Notes under the pieces: model-generated | The model's input: the letters and a program-made list of their open reading frames with translations, nothing else | What the model was told of the DNA's origin: nothing | Databases searched by the model: none | Translations under genes and position numbers: made by a program | DNA from: Colius striatus | Taxonomy: Eukaryota; Chordata; Aves; Coliiformes; Coliidae | DNA: 64,000 bases | Assembly: GCF_028858725.1 (NCBI RefSeq) | Contig: NC_084773.1 | Coordinates: 3,834,350 to 3,898,349, forward strand | Direction: 5' to 3' | Part shown: piece after piece, positions 14,163-26,900 of the stretch | Layout of the letters: every line of letters starts with the position of its first letter | Numbering within the stretch: the first letter of the stretch is position 1

Positions 14163-17100
14163 CCTCTCACCAGATGATTTTAACACAGCAAATGTATGTG
14201 AGAAGTTCAGAGGAGACAGTGAGACTGCTGGCAGCTCCGAGCAGAAAACAGCTGGAAATATTCCCAATGCTTTGATATGGTCACAGGTGCAATGAAGAGA
14301 GCTGCTGTAGGTGCTTCTCACTCAGGGCTGCTGCTCCAGTCAGACAACAGCTACATGGCACAAGATAAGGAATCAAAAACAAGAGGCTGAAAATTATTTG
14401 CTCCCAAAAGCCCAACAAGCAAATCCCCAGGGCTCCACCGCAGCAAGTCCGAGGGCCTGGCCCAGCCCTGCTGCAGCCACTACCGCATAAGGCAGGTATG
14501 GAATGTGTCCAGCCTCTGGGAGAGAAAACCTGTCAGCACCCCGATGGACACAGAGACTGAGCATCGCATTTCAGAGAGGAGTTTCCAAGTCTTCCTCCTC
14601 CTTTTCTCTCTTACTTGCTCTGTTAAACCTTGGGGTGGTTCCTAAAGCCATAGCTGAGGCCATAGAGGAACTAAGAGGGTCAGGCATCAGAAAAACTGAT
14701 GAAGGCTGCCCACACTGAGGAAGACCTGGACCTCAGGACACCCAGCAAGGGATTTCCCTGGAGAAAGCAGCTTTTTAAACTTTTAGGGAATTAAGACCTC
14801 AGGTGAGGGCACAGGGTTTTGTTGCCACAATGACTGGAATAGTGACTCATCCCTGAGAAGCACGTCAGGGATGAGACAGCCTTGTCCCCTGTATACCCAG
14901 CGGGAGAGGGAAGTGGTTCACAGCCAAGGGAAAGACCACACCAATCACAAAAGAACATGGAACACTCAGTTTGACTCCACATCTCCCCTGTCCAGAAAGG
15001 GAAACAGAACTGGCCTCTCTTACAAGTAGAAAAGCCCAAGGCAAGCAACAGTTCAGCAACTGTTTACTACTCTCCCAGCCCCTGCTTTTATGCAGGAGAT
15101 CAGTTTCATTTCCTTAGACGAGGATAGGTCAGGAGGTACCCCAGGGAAGCACAAAGTTAACACAAATAAACATATCTTGGCCCTGGGGCTTCAAAACCCT
15201 GGATTTACAAAGAGTTCAAATGGTTCTTTGCTTCAGGGCTCTGGAGCTTCAGCATATATCTAAATCCACCTTTGCTCTCATCACCCTCGCTGCCAGGCAA
15301 GAGAAGCCGAGGTGGAAAGGAAACAGGGAACAACAGCATCAAAATAAGATTTATTATGTAGAACTGAGATTTGGAAGAGACAGACGTGGCAGATAACAAC
15401 GAAACGATACGCCAGGCTCCAGCTGCGGAAAGGATGGTACCGAAAGGCTTAGGGGGAAAGAGAAACTCCTCTTTCTCTGGTATCAAAATCAAGAGTGAAA
15501 AGGTCAGAACATCTTGGCCTGGAGCTGTCTAAGGGGGACGCAACAGAAGGCCTTGGGTGCATTGCACAGCAGCAGAGGGTCAGAGGAGTTTGGGGCCCAA
15601 ACAGAACAAGGGCAGCACGCTCTCCCACCCCTTGGGAACAGTGCTAAACCTCATCTTGCTAAAAGAAAAAAGGCTGAGTAGTCCTTTATAATAAATGGTT
15701 ACTCATGAGATTATTGCTACAAACTACTTTGTACATCACCTCAGCCCAGGAGACAGCTGAAACCCATCGTCAGTGACCCAAGAAAAAGAAATCTCCCAGC
15801 ACATTATTTTAGCTTGTTGAAGGCACTTTAAAGTCTTTTAAAAACTGTTCCAATTACTGAGTCTCCTGCAGGGTTTGAGTCCTAGAATTTAAAACGAGAA
15901 GTGACTCGAGAACTGTGTTCCACTAGGGCAAGAAAATGTGGCTGGTCTGTAAGAAAAAGAAAGAGGTGAAAAGGGAAGTGGCAAGTACAAACTTTCTCTC
16001 TGGTGAACTCTCTCTGGGTTTCTTGACTTGAGTGGATTTAAAGTGGAGCATTCTCCTTACAAAAGAACTGCGAGAATGCTAAACGGGATTGGAAGGGATC
16101 TTTGTGTTAGAGCCTGAATACGTGTGCCTAGCTGATCTCTTGCAAAATTACTTCAATTCCAATCGACTATGTGAAACAAAAAGTGTTAGAAGAAGTGCCT
16201 CCTCCTCCCTCTTCTCCAGCCGCTGCTCGGGGGAACCTGGCTCACAACAGAAGGGAACAGTTTGGAACAAAATCCTTTTCCCCCAAAATAATTCTCCTTT
16301 ATTTTTTTTTTTGCATAACATTTTTTGTATTTCCAACTATAAATAAAAAAATTATTAGAAAGAAGTTACAAAATTGCGTCGGATGGACCAGAACTGCACA
16401 GAATTTCTCACAGAATGATAAATCACTTCCCATCTTCCTCTTCCTCCTCCTTAGCCGCGGCGGGGCCTCGCGCTTGGCACCGGAGCTGAGGGGGCCACGT
16501 GTCAGTTGCTGACGGTCTCGTTTTCAGAATCTAAAAAACAAACAGAACACAATCCATATGTGGATTTCACACACAGGAAAAGCCAAACAAAACCCCAAAG
16601 AGCCACATGTGGAACCAGAGCACATGGAAGATGCTCCTGCCAGAGCGTGCCAGCTGTGGCACTGGGAAACAGAAACCCATATCCTCTGTTAACCTGTGTC
16701 ATGCCAAAAGCTGAGGAGCATAAATGTGTTCGTATCAGTGGCAGAACACAAACACCTCGTGGTGTCTCTCAGGCTAGAGTCCTGAATCCTGATTCTGACT
16801 GGAGCTGAGCTCCTTGGGGGCAGAGGCAGACGGAGCCAGCAAAGACTCCCCGCGCTCCTCTCAGGTTGGGGGGCCTCTGTCCCTGAGTGAGGAGGGCAGA
16901 GGGCCATGGTGCTGGTGGCAGTGGCCCAACACTTGCCTCCTTTGCCCACCTGAACAAAGCTGAGACCATTACCCCGTCCCATCGGGGAGCAGAGCCACTC
17001 CCCACACCAGCAGCACACCGGGCCGCACGCATCCGTCAGCCTCCACCACCCTGCACAGACATGGAGGGAGACGGGGATGCCGAGGGCTTGAGATGACAGC

Positions 17101-20100
17101 AGCAGAACAAACCACACTGAGGGTGCCACGAGCACAGCAGAAGGCTGAAGCAGCAGCAGCGGGCGCCATCGCATCCCCCGATCCCGCAGCATCGTGTGCC
17201 ATGCTCACAGGGATGTGCGCCGGGGCCCTGCGCTCTGCCTCATGGACACATGCACGCTGTGGCTGCCCTTGCAAGCACACACGGGTTTTCTGGGGCACAC
17301 AGCTTGCTAGATGCTTTCAGAAAAAAATGCAGCGAGCCTTTTGGAAGAGCAGGGAAGGCGAGAAACACCGGGGGAAAGCACACTGCAAACAGAGGCCATC
17401 TGCGTCTGGCACAGCTCCTGGCGGGTCTCCCTGGTTTAGGCCTGGCTTTTACTAAGTGCAGCCCCAGTTTTCTCCCCCATGTATTTCTTGCCTTTCTGAT
17501 CGTAGGAAGAATCGTTTTTGAATGAAGTAAAATGACATCTTGACTATAATTCCTCCCAAGCTTCTGCAGATCCACCTGAATCCACCACTGTTCTCAACCA
17601 CTGCTCATTCCTGATAACCAGCCTTTGGCACAGCAGTTAATCCAGGAAAACAAGACAAAACTATCTCCAAGTGACAGAGAAAGGCCTTAAGACAGCAGTG
17701 GGCCTGACCCCTGGTTACACCACTCATCATCCACAAACCAAACCTTAGTGAGCTCTCCAGGGTCCTCACACAACTCCCACAGATGCTCAGCCTGCATCCC
17801 ACAGGCAACCTCCTGACTTCTTATCCTGAAGTCAGTCTGAGCTTTTAAAGATTGAAGGGGCAGCAGCATTGAAAAGATCAGTGAATTCTGTTATATTCAA
17901 AATGGTGCTGTGGAGAACAACAGGAAAGGCAGTGGTGGTACATCTTGTAGCTGCTGAGTGACAGCGGGAATGACATTAGATGTGGTCTATCAAGCCTGAT
18001 GAACAAACAAAACGAATGCTGAGGAAGTTTTTGCCTTATCTGCAAAGTAAAAACCCAACAGCACTTGAGCAAATACCTTTTTTGGGGGTATTTTATGTCA
18101 GACCTGAAGAACATCTGTTTGAGAAGTGGCAGTTGGTTCTTTCTCCTTACATTTCCTAAGTTTTTACAACACCTGCTCCTTGACAAGGAGAAAAAGAAAA
18201 CCCTAACTTTTCCTTCTGCCTTGTTTGTGTGTGACTACAGGGCCGTGCTCAATATACACTGCGCATCCATCCACTGGCACTACGTCAAAAGACACTAACC
18301 CAAGCTTCCCTTGCTCATCAGTCTTTCAAAAACCAAGAATTTGTCTCACAAGAATTTCACTGTTATAACAGATACTTTAGCAAAATAGTAGGTGGCCTTT
18401 TAGGCACAGCTTCTCCACACTTACCAAGCAACAATCTAAAGCTTAACGAGGCTTTGTGCGTGTGAGACTAAAGGTTTAAATTACACAGCCTCCAACCTCT
18501 TCATGTGAAAAGTTACTTCCAGGGACATGTTTTATAGTCAAATATAGATCAAAATGTATATAGCAACAGTCTGGATAGCACACTACAACTATCACTGAAA
18601 AAAGAGCACAAAGGACTACAGGGTTTACAGAAGTTGGTGCTTCCTTGTCTGAGCTTGACTTTCGGGTGAATCAGTTCTAAGTAATCCGTCTGTCAACACA
18701 GCTAACATCAGCACCCCAGTACATCCAAATCCCTCTGAGCAACGAATTCTTTCATAGTGCAGAATTTGTAACCTGACAGCTCTTAAAATCCCTGTCACTA
18801 TGTTGCACTTCTGGAGCTTATCTGTGTTAATAAAAGAACCAGAGCTGGAACATCACCTTCCTGCTGCACCTGCAGGGACGGCTCCACAAACAGACCTACG
18901 TGACAAAGCAAAAGGTCACCAACGTAAGTCACAGCACAGTTCCCATCTGATCAAGGGTTCATTTTGGGAGTATATAGACAGGAAAATAATAGTATTACCA
19001 AGTTCCTTCAGAAGAAACACCCCAAGGATCAGCACACCAGACAGCTTGCCCAAACACTCAGCTGAAGCTGCCTAAGCATCAGCCAAGCACAGCCCATCAC
19101 CACACACCAAAGAAATGCTCCTCAGGGTTTCAAACTGATAGTAACTAACCAGAGCAAGAAATTCCACACCATTGTGGTTTTGTTGTTTTATAAATTCCAT
19201 CCCACAGCAAGATAGTCATCCACCTGTGACAAAGAAGAGTACATGAACCCCCCACTCCTGTACTCTGCAGAGAGAGCTTGCCCACGTCCCACAGCCGTGC
19301 ACCTCTCCAGCACTGTCATCCTTCTTGGAGAAGGATATCACCAGAAACTGGGGACACAGAAGGGTGGATGGGGAACCAGAGAATGCAACGAAACCTTACT
19401 GAGGTGTTGCACATTGTCATGAACCAGTTTGTTTGTGACTTCTGTCTCCGAGCCTACACTTTCAACAGCATCCACTGAAAACTCAGGTAGGGGCTAGTTG
19501 GCAGCAAGGCAGAAAGCTGGGTAGGTTCTTGCCATCCTCACTAACATCCGTGAAACCTTTGCTTAATCAGGGGAGAGACAGGTAAAGCAATGGTGAAATC
19601 ACATCATCTCACTTCTGACTACACCCCTCCAAAGCCAGCTTCCAAACAATGCAGGAGAATGGATGCTTTTTCCAACTCAAACAGGCACTAAGTGAACAAT
19701 CCTGACACAGACCTACCAAGGGCTTGTTGGAAAAGTTCTGAATGTCCTTAGAGCTGAAAATAATGCACTGGGACCATAAAAAATACAATCCCTGAAGAGA
19801 AGGAGTAACCATTGACAAAGCCCAGTTAAATCAAAGACTGATTCAAAAGTATTAGTGATTTCCTCTACAAATACCAAAAGGCAAAAGCTGCAGCTTGAGA
19901 TGAAGAAGTTGGTTTCAGAAATACAGCCCTGGAGCATGAGCAACCAATTCCTGAATGTAGGAGCAGAGACTGTCATGTTTGGCCCATTCAGCCCCTCCTC
20001 TTGTCTTTGATACCAGACAACGTGGAATGTTTCAGAGAAAAGTAAAGCAGTTACACAGTAGACGGCAAAAAAGAAGCACTTTGGAGATAGGTGTAAAGTA

Positions 20101-21794
20101 ATGGTTAAGTTTCTGCCCATCTTCTCTAAAGTTGTGCCTTGAAGAACAGAGTTAAACACACAGAGAAACTGCAAGGGCCAATTTTACATGATTCTTTTGA
20201 ATGAAGTCTGCATTGGGGGAGATTGAATTGGGATTTAAGAACCTTAAAGCTGTGCAGTAGTGGTGGCTCTGCTCCCTGCCTGAGCTCCGAGCACCTGGCT
20301 GTATGCTGGGAAAATGGGGTGATGGCACATTTAGATGCCCCATTGTGCCGCCCAGCGGCTTACAGGTTTACAGGCAAACCTCATGGGGCACTTCCCAACT
20401 GCTGGGTGTTTGACTTGGTGGGTCAAAACATTCTTCCAATGTTTGTATTAAGTTCCTTCAACTTCTGATGAGTTGAAAGCTGAGGGCCGTGTGTGGGGAT
20501 TTGCAGGACTCCAGCTGCGTCCTCTCGGCACCGTGCTGGGAAGGTGGCAGAGCTGCAGGGCATGGTTCAGCTTCTGGCTGGCGAGAGGAGGAAAGGAAAG
20601 GAATGGAACTCCACCACAGGTCTGACCCCTTGGCAGCACAGCAAAGCAAGACCCAGTCTTGGGAATAAAGTTAGTTCAGTTTTGGGATCTACAAGGGAAA
20701 GTCTTTTTGGGTACAGACTCCCTGACCTCCAACAGTGCAGCATGGACCCGTCAGGTCCCTCTCGCTCCTTTCCTCACCTTTTGCTCAAGATGTTGTCCCA
20801 TTTATTTCATCTCATGCCATTTGCCTATTTGCCACTAAGGGTCAAAGCACCCTTTGACTCAACTGAGCACAACAAAGAGCAGCTCCAACAGTCAGACGAG
20901 TTGCTGCCAACACAGCTGTTAACATTAAAATCCTGAAAACCGAAATGCACGTGTCAACCTCTGAGCCACAACTTGGCCCCAGCGCCAACTAAAGATGCAA
21001 CAGTTAGCAACACACCCACTAGAAACGTGGAAGCTGCACGGAAGCATCACCCCACAGCCCCCCTCGCCCCGGCTGGGCCTGGGCACACGGCGCATGCAAA
21101 GCCCCAACCCAGCCTGGGGCCTCCCGCCGCCGCAGCACATCGCAGCTCTCAGACGGACCCAGCACAGACAGCGAAGCCACGTGGCCAGGGTGCACAGGGA
21201 CACAGTAGCAGGAGTATCAAACCTCTTCCTACGTGCCCTTCCCTCATTTCCCTTGCAGCCTACACCAACGACGGTGATCACAAAGAGGGCACCTGCATCG
21301 GTGCTGAACTTCATCGCCTCCTCTCATTTAAATGCAACCATCATCCAGTTAAAAGGGCTTCCCTCGCACTTCTCACTGCAAGAGAGACATCGTCCATGTG
21401 CCACTTTCACCACCTACCAAACTCCAGCATCCTCCTGTGTACCCCCAGCCATACTGAAGGCACCGTCTGCTTAAAGGAACCCATTTAATGTTCCTGTCAG
21501 GTGCGTCCTGCAGCGGCCTAACATCAGACACACAGCAGCGGGCAGAGGATTCTGAACGGTGTAACCTGCCAGGCAGCAACATGCAGATTCTGGAGCACTG
21601 CTTCACTTCTAGAGCTGCCAAGAGGTGGGACGTGTCAGTTATGGACAGAACCCCAGAAACCGTGGAGGCATCCCGTCTGCTCCTTCTACACAAGTCAAGG
21701 GATAAGAGTCTGGAAAACAAACGCAGAGTTACCCGGGGGAGCTGGGAATTGACACAGTTCTATGTTGTAGAAGAACGCTGGGTTTTTCACACAA
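14163..21794. other. Intergenic sequence downstream of WNK2, no supported gene
   Basis: Long open frames exist (for example 16689-17192 minus and 20973-21488 plus) but lack recognisable homology or matched splice sites. GC-rich patches lie at 16445-16500, 16800-17300 and 20960-21200. An A/T-rich stretch at 16295-16370 carries AATAAA on the plus strand. No repeat family was recognised. Confidence 0.55.
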
Positions 21795-21811
21795 TTTTCA
21801 AGCACAAAATG

Positions 21812-21817
21812 TTTATT
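21812..21817 (-). promoter_or_regulatory. WNK2: Candidate distal poly(A) signal AATAAA
   Basis: It lies in an A-rich context and is followed by ACATTTTGTGCTTGAAAATT and then GTGTG, a good downstream element. It would give a 3' UTR of about 1.8 kb. Confidence 0.4.
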
Positions 21818-23079
21818 TTTTCTTCTTTTTGATCTATACAATTTCTTGGGGTTTTTAGTGCCACTGACTTTGTCAGTATACAAGGGATGGACTATACAAC
21901 AGGCAACAGTGACATAAACTGTAAGATTCAGTGCAAGCCAAAGGAGAACTGGTGTGAGAACGTATTTTCCATGTTTGCTCATGAAGCATACAGACATGAA
22001 TCTAAAAAACCCAAACAAATTAAAGATACATGTTACAGAGAACAGAAATCTCTTACTACAGTAAGTATTTTTGCCCAGGCAGAAGAATCTGCGTAATTGT
22101 CTATAAAATCCAATTCTAACTGAATTGATGGAATAATATATTCAAAGGGTACAAACAAAATAATTTAGACAGGTATAATGCTGAAAGTACAATAGATCTA
22201 TACAATTCACAGCTTGGCAGCACAAGACATCCCTGCCCTTCAGCAGACAGCAGAGTGTCGTCGCAGTAGGGATACGGAGCAACGTGCCCTCAGCAGCGCC
22301 CGCGGGGTTCAGGCTCTCTGCCCACCGCGCTCTCCCTCAGCGCCTTCAGCCGAAAGGAGACTTACCATCACTTCTAGTGGTTATCTTGTGCCTTGAGACC
22401 CAGAGGTGCAGGTGGAGCAGACTCTATGCACAGTAAAAAGGGCAAAAAGCAACTGTCAAATGGGAGAAAGGTGTCTGTGCCACTCAGTGCAAACTCAAGT
22501 GAGACTGGAAGAATTTGAATACCTAAATTAAAAGCGTTTCAAACAAAAGGTGGTAAGACTCCAAGACTGAGGTACCAGGTATGGAAAAGAATAGATCACG
22601 TTTTCATTCCATTTGAGCGTGGACACTGGCAAAACACCGTCCTCAACCTCGGTATCCAATGCAGAGCCACAGCCCACATGGGCGCTGCACCAACACCGTT
22701 CTGACAGTGACCTGCAGGTACGCTGTCCTGCAGCCCAGACTGCAGTTGGAGCTCTGCACTTAGGAAACACACAGGGGTTTGTGATTTAACTACATTATAA
22801 AAGCCCAGGAGGGGAAAGAAAGTAGAATCCAATTTGCTCCCGATCCAGAAGAAAACTGCGTTTGCCTGCCTGTTAGAGAAACCAGCTGCCATCCTCAACA
22901 GCTTTACCAAAGACCAGGGAAGAGAATGACTTGCGCTGCCCGAAGCTATTGCCTGTCCTTATGTACAGCTCACCGGGATCCCTCTGCAAATGCTTCTGGT
23001 TTAAAACGTGCATCTCACTACTTCTTGTACAAACACAAACAGGTTTTGAACCGGCATCTCAAACCTCACCTCACAATTG

Positions 23080-23085
23080 TTTATT
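23080..23085 (-). promoter_or_regulatory. WNK2: Candidate proximal poly(A) signal AATAAA
   Basis: TTTATT on the plus strand is followed, in the minus direction, by CAATTGTGAGGTGAGGTTTG. It would give a 3' UTR of about 0.5 kb. Confidence 0.35.
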
Positions 23086-23464
23086 TCTTTTTTTAAAAGG
23101 CTTCAGAAATGGAAGTTCAACCCGAGAAGGAAAAGCATTTACAGCACAATGAGACTGATGAGGAACGTCAGCTGTAAACCTTCGGTATCTCTGCAAATGA
23201 AAGGAACTCCAACCCACGAGCAGATTGTAAATAAAATACACCTTTCAGATAGTTTTACATCTCTTTCCAGCTGGAACTGAAAAGCTGAAATTCAAGGCAC
23301 TGTACTCCTGCAGGGATTAGTACAATTTTCCAGTTGTCAATTCAAGTACATCGACTTTAAGGACCGCAAGTGTAAAACATCAGAAAGCAACAGAACAAAG
23401 TGTCGTCAGCGATGAGAGATGAGCAAATATTGCCATTAACAGACGGACCACCGCACGTGAAACC

Positions 23465-23875
23465 ACCTCACAGCGATGGCTGCCTGCGGCGTATGGCTGT
23501 GTGCGTGCCCGCGGGCCTGGCCTCCACCCACCTCCTCCAACACGCCCGGCACCTCCAGCCCCATGGCTCCGGGTGCCGAGCTACGTGAGGCGCAGGCGTG
23601 GGCCCAGCGGCGGGGCCGAGGGATGTGGCAGCGCGTGCAGCCGCCAGCGCGGCGAGAACCGCACGGCGCCGAGCGGCGAGAGCCGCACCGCGCACGGGCC
23701 ACCGGCCGCCCAGTGGCCCCCGAACGTGGGCGCCGGCAAAGCTCCTCCGAGTTGGCACAGAGGCATCAGGGTGGGAGCGGCCGCGGCGGCGCGGGCAGGC
23801 CCCGGCAGCGGCAGGGATGGCGAGGCTCCGGGGGCTAACGCTGCGGGCACGGGGCAAGACGCCGGAACAACACAC
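23465..23875. other. CpG-island-like block over the last exon
   Basis: This block of about 400 bp is very rich in CpG and GC compared with both flanks. It covers most of w19 and the start of the 3' UTR. It opens long frames on both strands; only the minus frame ending at 23581 has splice and homology support. A promoter role is possible but nothing here proves it. Confidence 0.7.
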
Positions 23876-23907
23876 TTTCTCCCCAGTCCCGTTCTTACTG
23901 AATTAAC
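23581..23907 (-). CDS. WNK2: WNK2 last coding exon w19, WNK1-like C-terminus
   Basis: This is 108 codons plus TAG, starting in phase 0 after a strong acceptor (TGTGTCTTTCTTCTTGTAG). It joins w18 as [18 protein letters not shown]. By eye it follows the end of vertebrate WNK1: [12 protein letters not shown] with [28 protein letters not shown] with [26 protein letters not shown] with PLGQFQPVG, and a final [10 protein letters not shown] with NPPGSNLRTT. The exon is extremely GC- and CpG-rich, unlike its flanks, with Ala, Pro and Arg enrichment. Remembered mammalian WNK2 ends differently (in ESEKPD), so this end is either an ancestral form or an isoform. It is the most inferential of the exons with homology support. 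Confidence 0.75.
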   Translation of the reverse strand, partial: VNSVRTGLGRKCVVPASCPVPAALAPGASPSLPLPGPARAAAAAPTLMPLCQLGGALPAPTFGGHWAAGGPCAVRLSPLGAVRFSPRWRLHALPHPSAPPLGPRLRLT

Positions 23908-26900
23908 CTACAAGAAGAAAGACACAGAAAGCGTTGCTATTGAGCTGCTCCTTTGCCATTAGGCTTTGGGCAGCGCCGGCAGGCCAGGACACGTGGTCAC
24001 TGTGGCCTTGTTGCCCTGTGGCCACCGGCAGAGGCCTCAGCCTATGGGGCACACAAGGTGACACCACGTCCTCGGAGCTCCAGGGGTAGATTTTCATTTG
24101 GGTTTCTCTTTGTGGTGGGTCTGGTTTTTTTAAAGACAAAAAGTGCACAAATTAATAGGAAAGGTTGATACAGGCAGGAGGGGAAAGTTGCTTGAGTACA
24201 GTCCTGCCATTTAGGAAGGTGGGGAGCATCACTAAACAAGTGAGAACTGAATGCCACAAAAAGCCATGAAAGACCTGCAACACCCAAAGGGACTCAAGTA
24301 TTTCTTATGCTTGGTCTTGTGCATGAAAGTAAATAAATTCAAGTAAATGCAGAATGAATCCACATCTCCTACTCTTACAGCCATCCTCAGAACGGGTCTT
24401 AGCGCCGGGGAGGCAACACGGTGGGGACACGGCAGGAGCTGCTCCTACCCCGGGGGCTGCCAGAACCCGCTCCAGACATTCCACTAAAGTTCCATTAATG
24501 CCCACTTCAATTCTTCAGCTTTTGAATGAGAGGGGCAGAGAAAGAGCCTTCCTTCCTAAGCAAGGGGATGGCAGAGCTTCCCAAATTCCACGGAAACAGT
24601 CCGTATCCAAACTGGCTCCCGCTCTCTCTGGGGATGGTGGTGGCAGTCTCTTAGTATGTTATTTACTTCACAGAATTTACAACCTCCTGCCTTGGCTCCC
24701 ACCAAGCCAGTACCTATTCATGGCCAAAAAAAAAAGAGGAAAAAATGGTATTATTTAAGCCTGGGACTGTCCCATTAATTTAATATTTCCCTTAAACTGA
24801 TAACATCGGTGTGAAGGTGATAGTTTAGCAGCAAAAAAAATGAATATATGTTTAAGACTATGTGGAAAGCTCACTCGATGTTTCTGATTTGAGTATCTCT
24901 TCCAGATGACAAATACAAATGGCAGTGTCATGCTGGGATTTACTGCTTTGGGGCATTAACCTGTGCTCCAAAGCAAGTTTTAGAAAACCATAAAAAATAT
25001 CTGAAATCTTTCTTCACTGTCTTCAGTTCTAATCTGAAACCAGAACCTGACGCTGAGCATTGAACCAAGAGAAAGAGCTGCTTTGGTGTGATGAACTTCA
25101 CATTATTAATGTATAGAAATCCACCAAAATTAACAGCAGAAACCAAAGAACAACGAAGAGAGGAAGTGAGGACATTTTTTTAGGACCTGAAGTCTCCTTT
25201 AAGCTATTATTAGACCGTTTTAGCATCCTCAAAATGATGGGTTCCACCAAAACAGAGAACTCTGAGCAGCTGCCAAGAGAGGCAGGTACCTAACCAGAAC
25301 ACACCATTTCTACCACAAGCACCAGCTTATACAGTAGCATTTGGAAATGTGTAACGTGGCATTTTAGCAAGTGTCCTTTAGTCCTATTTAAAAAATTTAA
25401 CTTGAAAAAGCTTATTTTAGAACACTGACAAATCCACCTCTACCCAATTCATGCTTCTCATCTCTTGCTCTCAGCTGAATCACTCTGTGAAGCAGCAGCT
25501 GTATTTAAGGCTCAGTATGTGCGACCGGCAATAAAACCACATTGAGCTTCCAAACCGACCGTTACACATGCTCATTAAAACCTGTTAATGCCACGACAGA
25601 TGCATGGTAATGATTTAAAGGTTTCCTCTACCTTTGCTGCATACTTCAAGGGAGCAAAACACACACTTTAGAAGGCAATAAGACATCTTGCTCTTGTGCC
25701 TTCCCCTGGATAGAATTCTCTTGGTCAAAGTCACATTATAACCATCACCTTTTAACCAGATATGCTGACTTGACACCTACTGAGGCCAAAACAACTCAAC
25801 AAGCACTAGAAGAGTCCTCAGGAACAGACAAAGAGCTCTGGGTTTCGCTGTGAAAGCCATGAGACTACAAGTTGCTTTGTAAAATTCAAAGGGAAGCAGA
25901 TAGACATTCCTATGGTGCTGAATGAGGTGTGAACCTGTGCTAGGGTCAAAGTCACAGCTGTAAACAGAAGTGGCTCAGCACTGGCATGGGCTGCCCAGAG
26001 AGGCTGTGGCTGCCCCATCCCTGGCAGCATTCAAGGGCAGGCTGGATGTGGCTTGGAGTAGCCCGGTCTAAGGGAAGGTGTCACTGCCCATGACAAGGGG
26101 TGGAACAGAGTGAACTTTAAGGTCCCTCCCACTCACACCAGTCTGTGAAGCTGAGGTTTCAGCAGAGGTACACTGAAGGAAGGCCCTGAGGTGTGTGGCA
26201 CAGCCAGATGCCTGGTCAGCAATTAGGGCATTTCACTCCTGAGCACAAGCTGAGGAGGGCTGAAGCTCACAAGTGAAGCTGTGAACCTGTACGTTCTCTT
26301 GTCACCAGGAGCTGGACAACTCTGTGCTGACAGGATGGATCTGGTAGCTGTAGCTGCCTGCTCAGGTGCCCTCACCTCCCTTAGCTGTCACCCTGTCATT
26401 CTTATGAGTTCATTCAAAAGGTACCAGTTCTGGCACAAGCTGGTGATTCCAAAATGTACATCAACTGCAGCAACACTCTATTGTTGTGGTGACAAGGCTT
26501 CAACTTCCACTGCTGCTTCTGGTGTCCTACCCACAGCTCAAAGATATGGGGAGGCAGATTGTTTCCTTTATACTGAAGTTATCTTGGGAATTGAAAACAA
26601 GCAGGATAAGATCAGACTCCTGTATCGTGGTGGAGCGACCAATGTTCAGAGATCACTGAAAACCAAAAGATCCTTATAGCCATAGCCTGCAGTCGCAGAG
26701 GACCAGCGCTGGGAGTTTGTGTGAAACACTCTAATCTTCCTGCAGGAGTATGAAACAGCAGTGATCTTTTTCCCTTCCCAATTCAATTTTAGACAATGCA
26801 ACACTAGTCAGGAGCAATTATATGACCCAGCCAACTAGAGATGGCACAACTTCATTTTAATGTTCCAATATCAGTTTACTTCTGTCTGTTCTGCAGCCTG

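Larger units (their letters stand above)
21795..23580 (-). other. WNK2: Probable WNK2 3' untranslated region
   Basis: Downstream of the TAG at 23581 there is no further splice-consistent coding sequence. AATAAA signals occur on the minus strand at 23080-23085 and 21812-21817, each followed by GT-rich sequence. The extent is inferred from these signals alone. Confidence 0.4.

Noticed and set aside
16689..17192. 167-codon minus-strand frame starting with a signal-peptide-like hydrophobic stretch
   Set aside because: The hydrophobic start is Leu/Val-rich by chance in GC-rich DNA; no known family, no promoter or splice signals, and competing frames on the other strand.
24381..24475. Possible penultimate WNK2 exon in a GC-rich patch with a GTAAGA donor in phase 1
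   Set aside because: It was considered when w19 was thought to start at the weaker acceptor near 23857. The stronger acceptor at 23908 is in phase 0 and joins w18 directly, and this patch has no good phase 0 acceptor.
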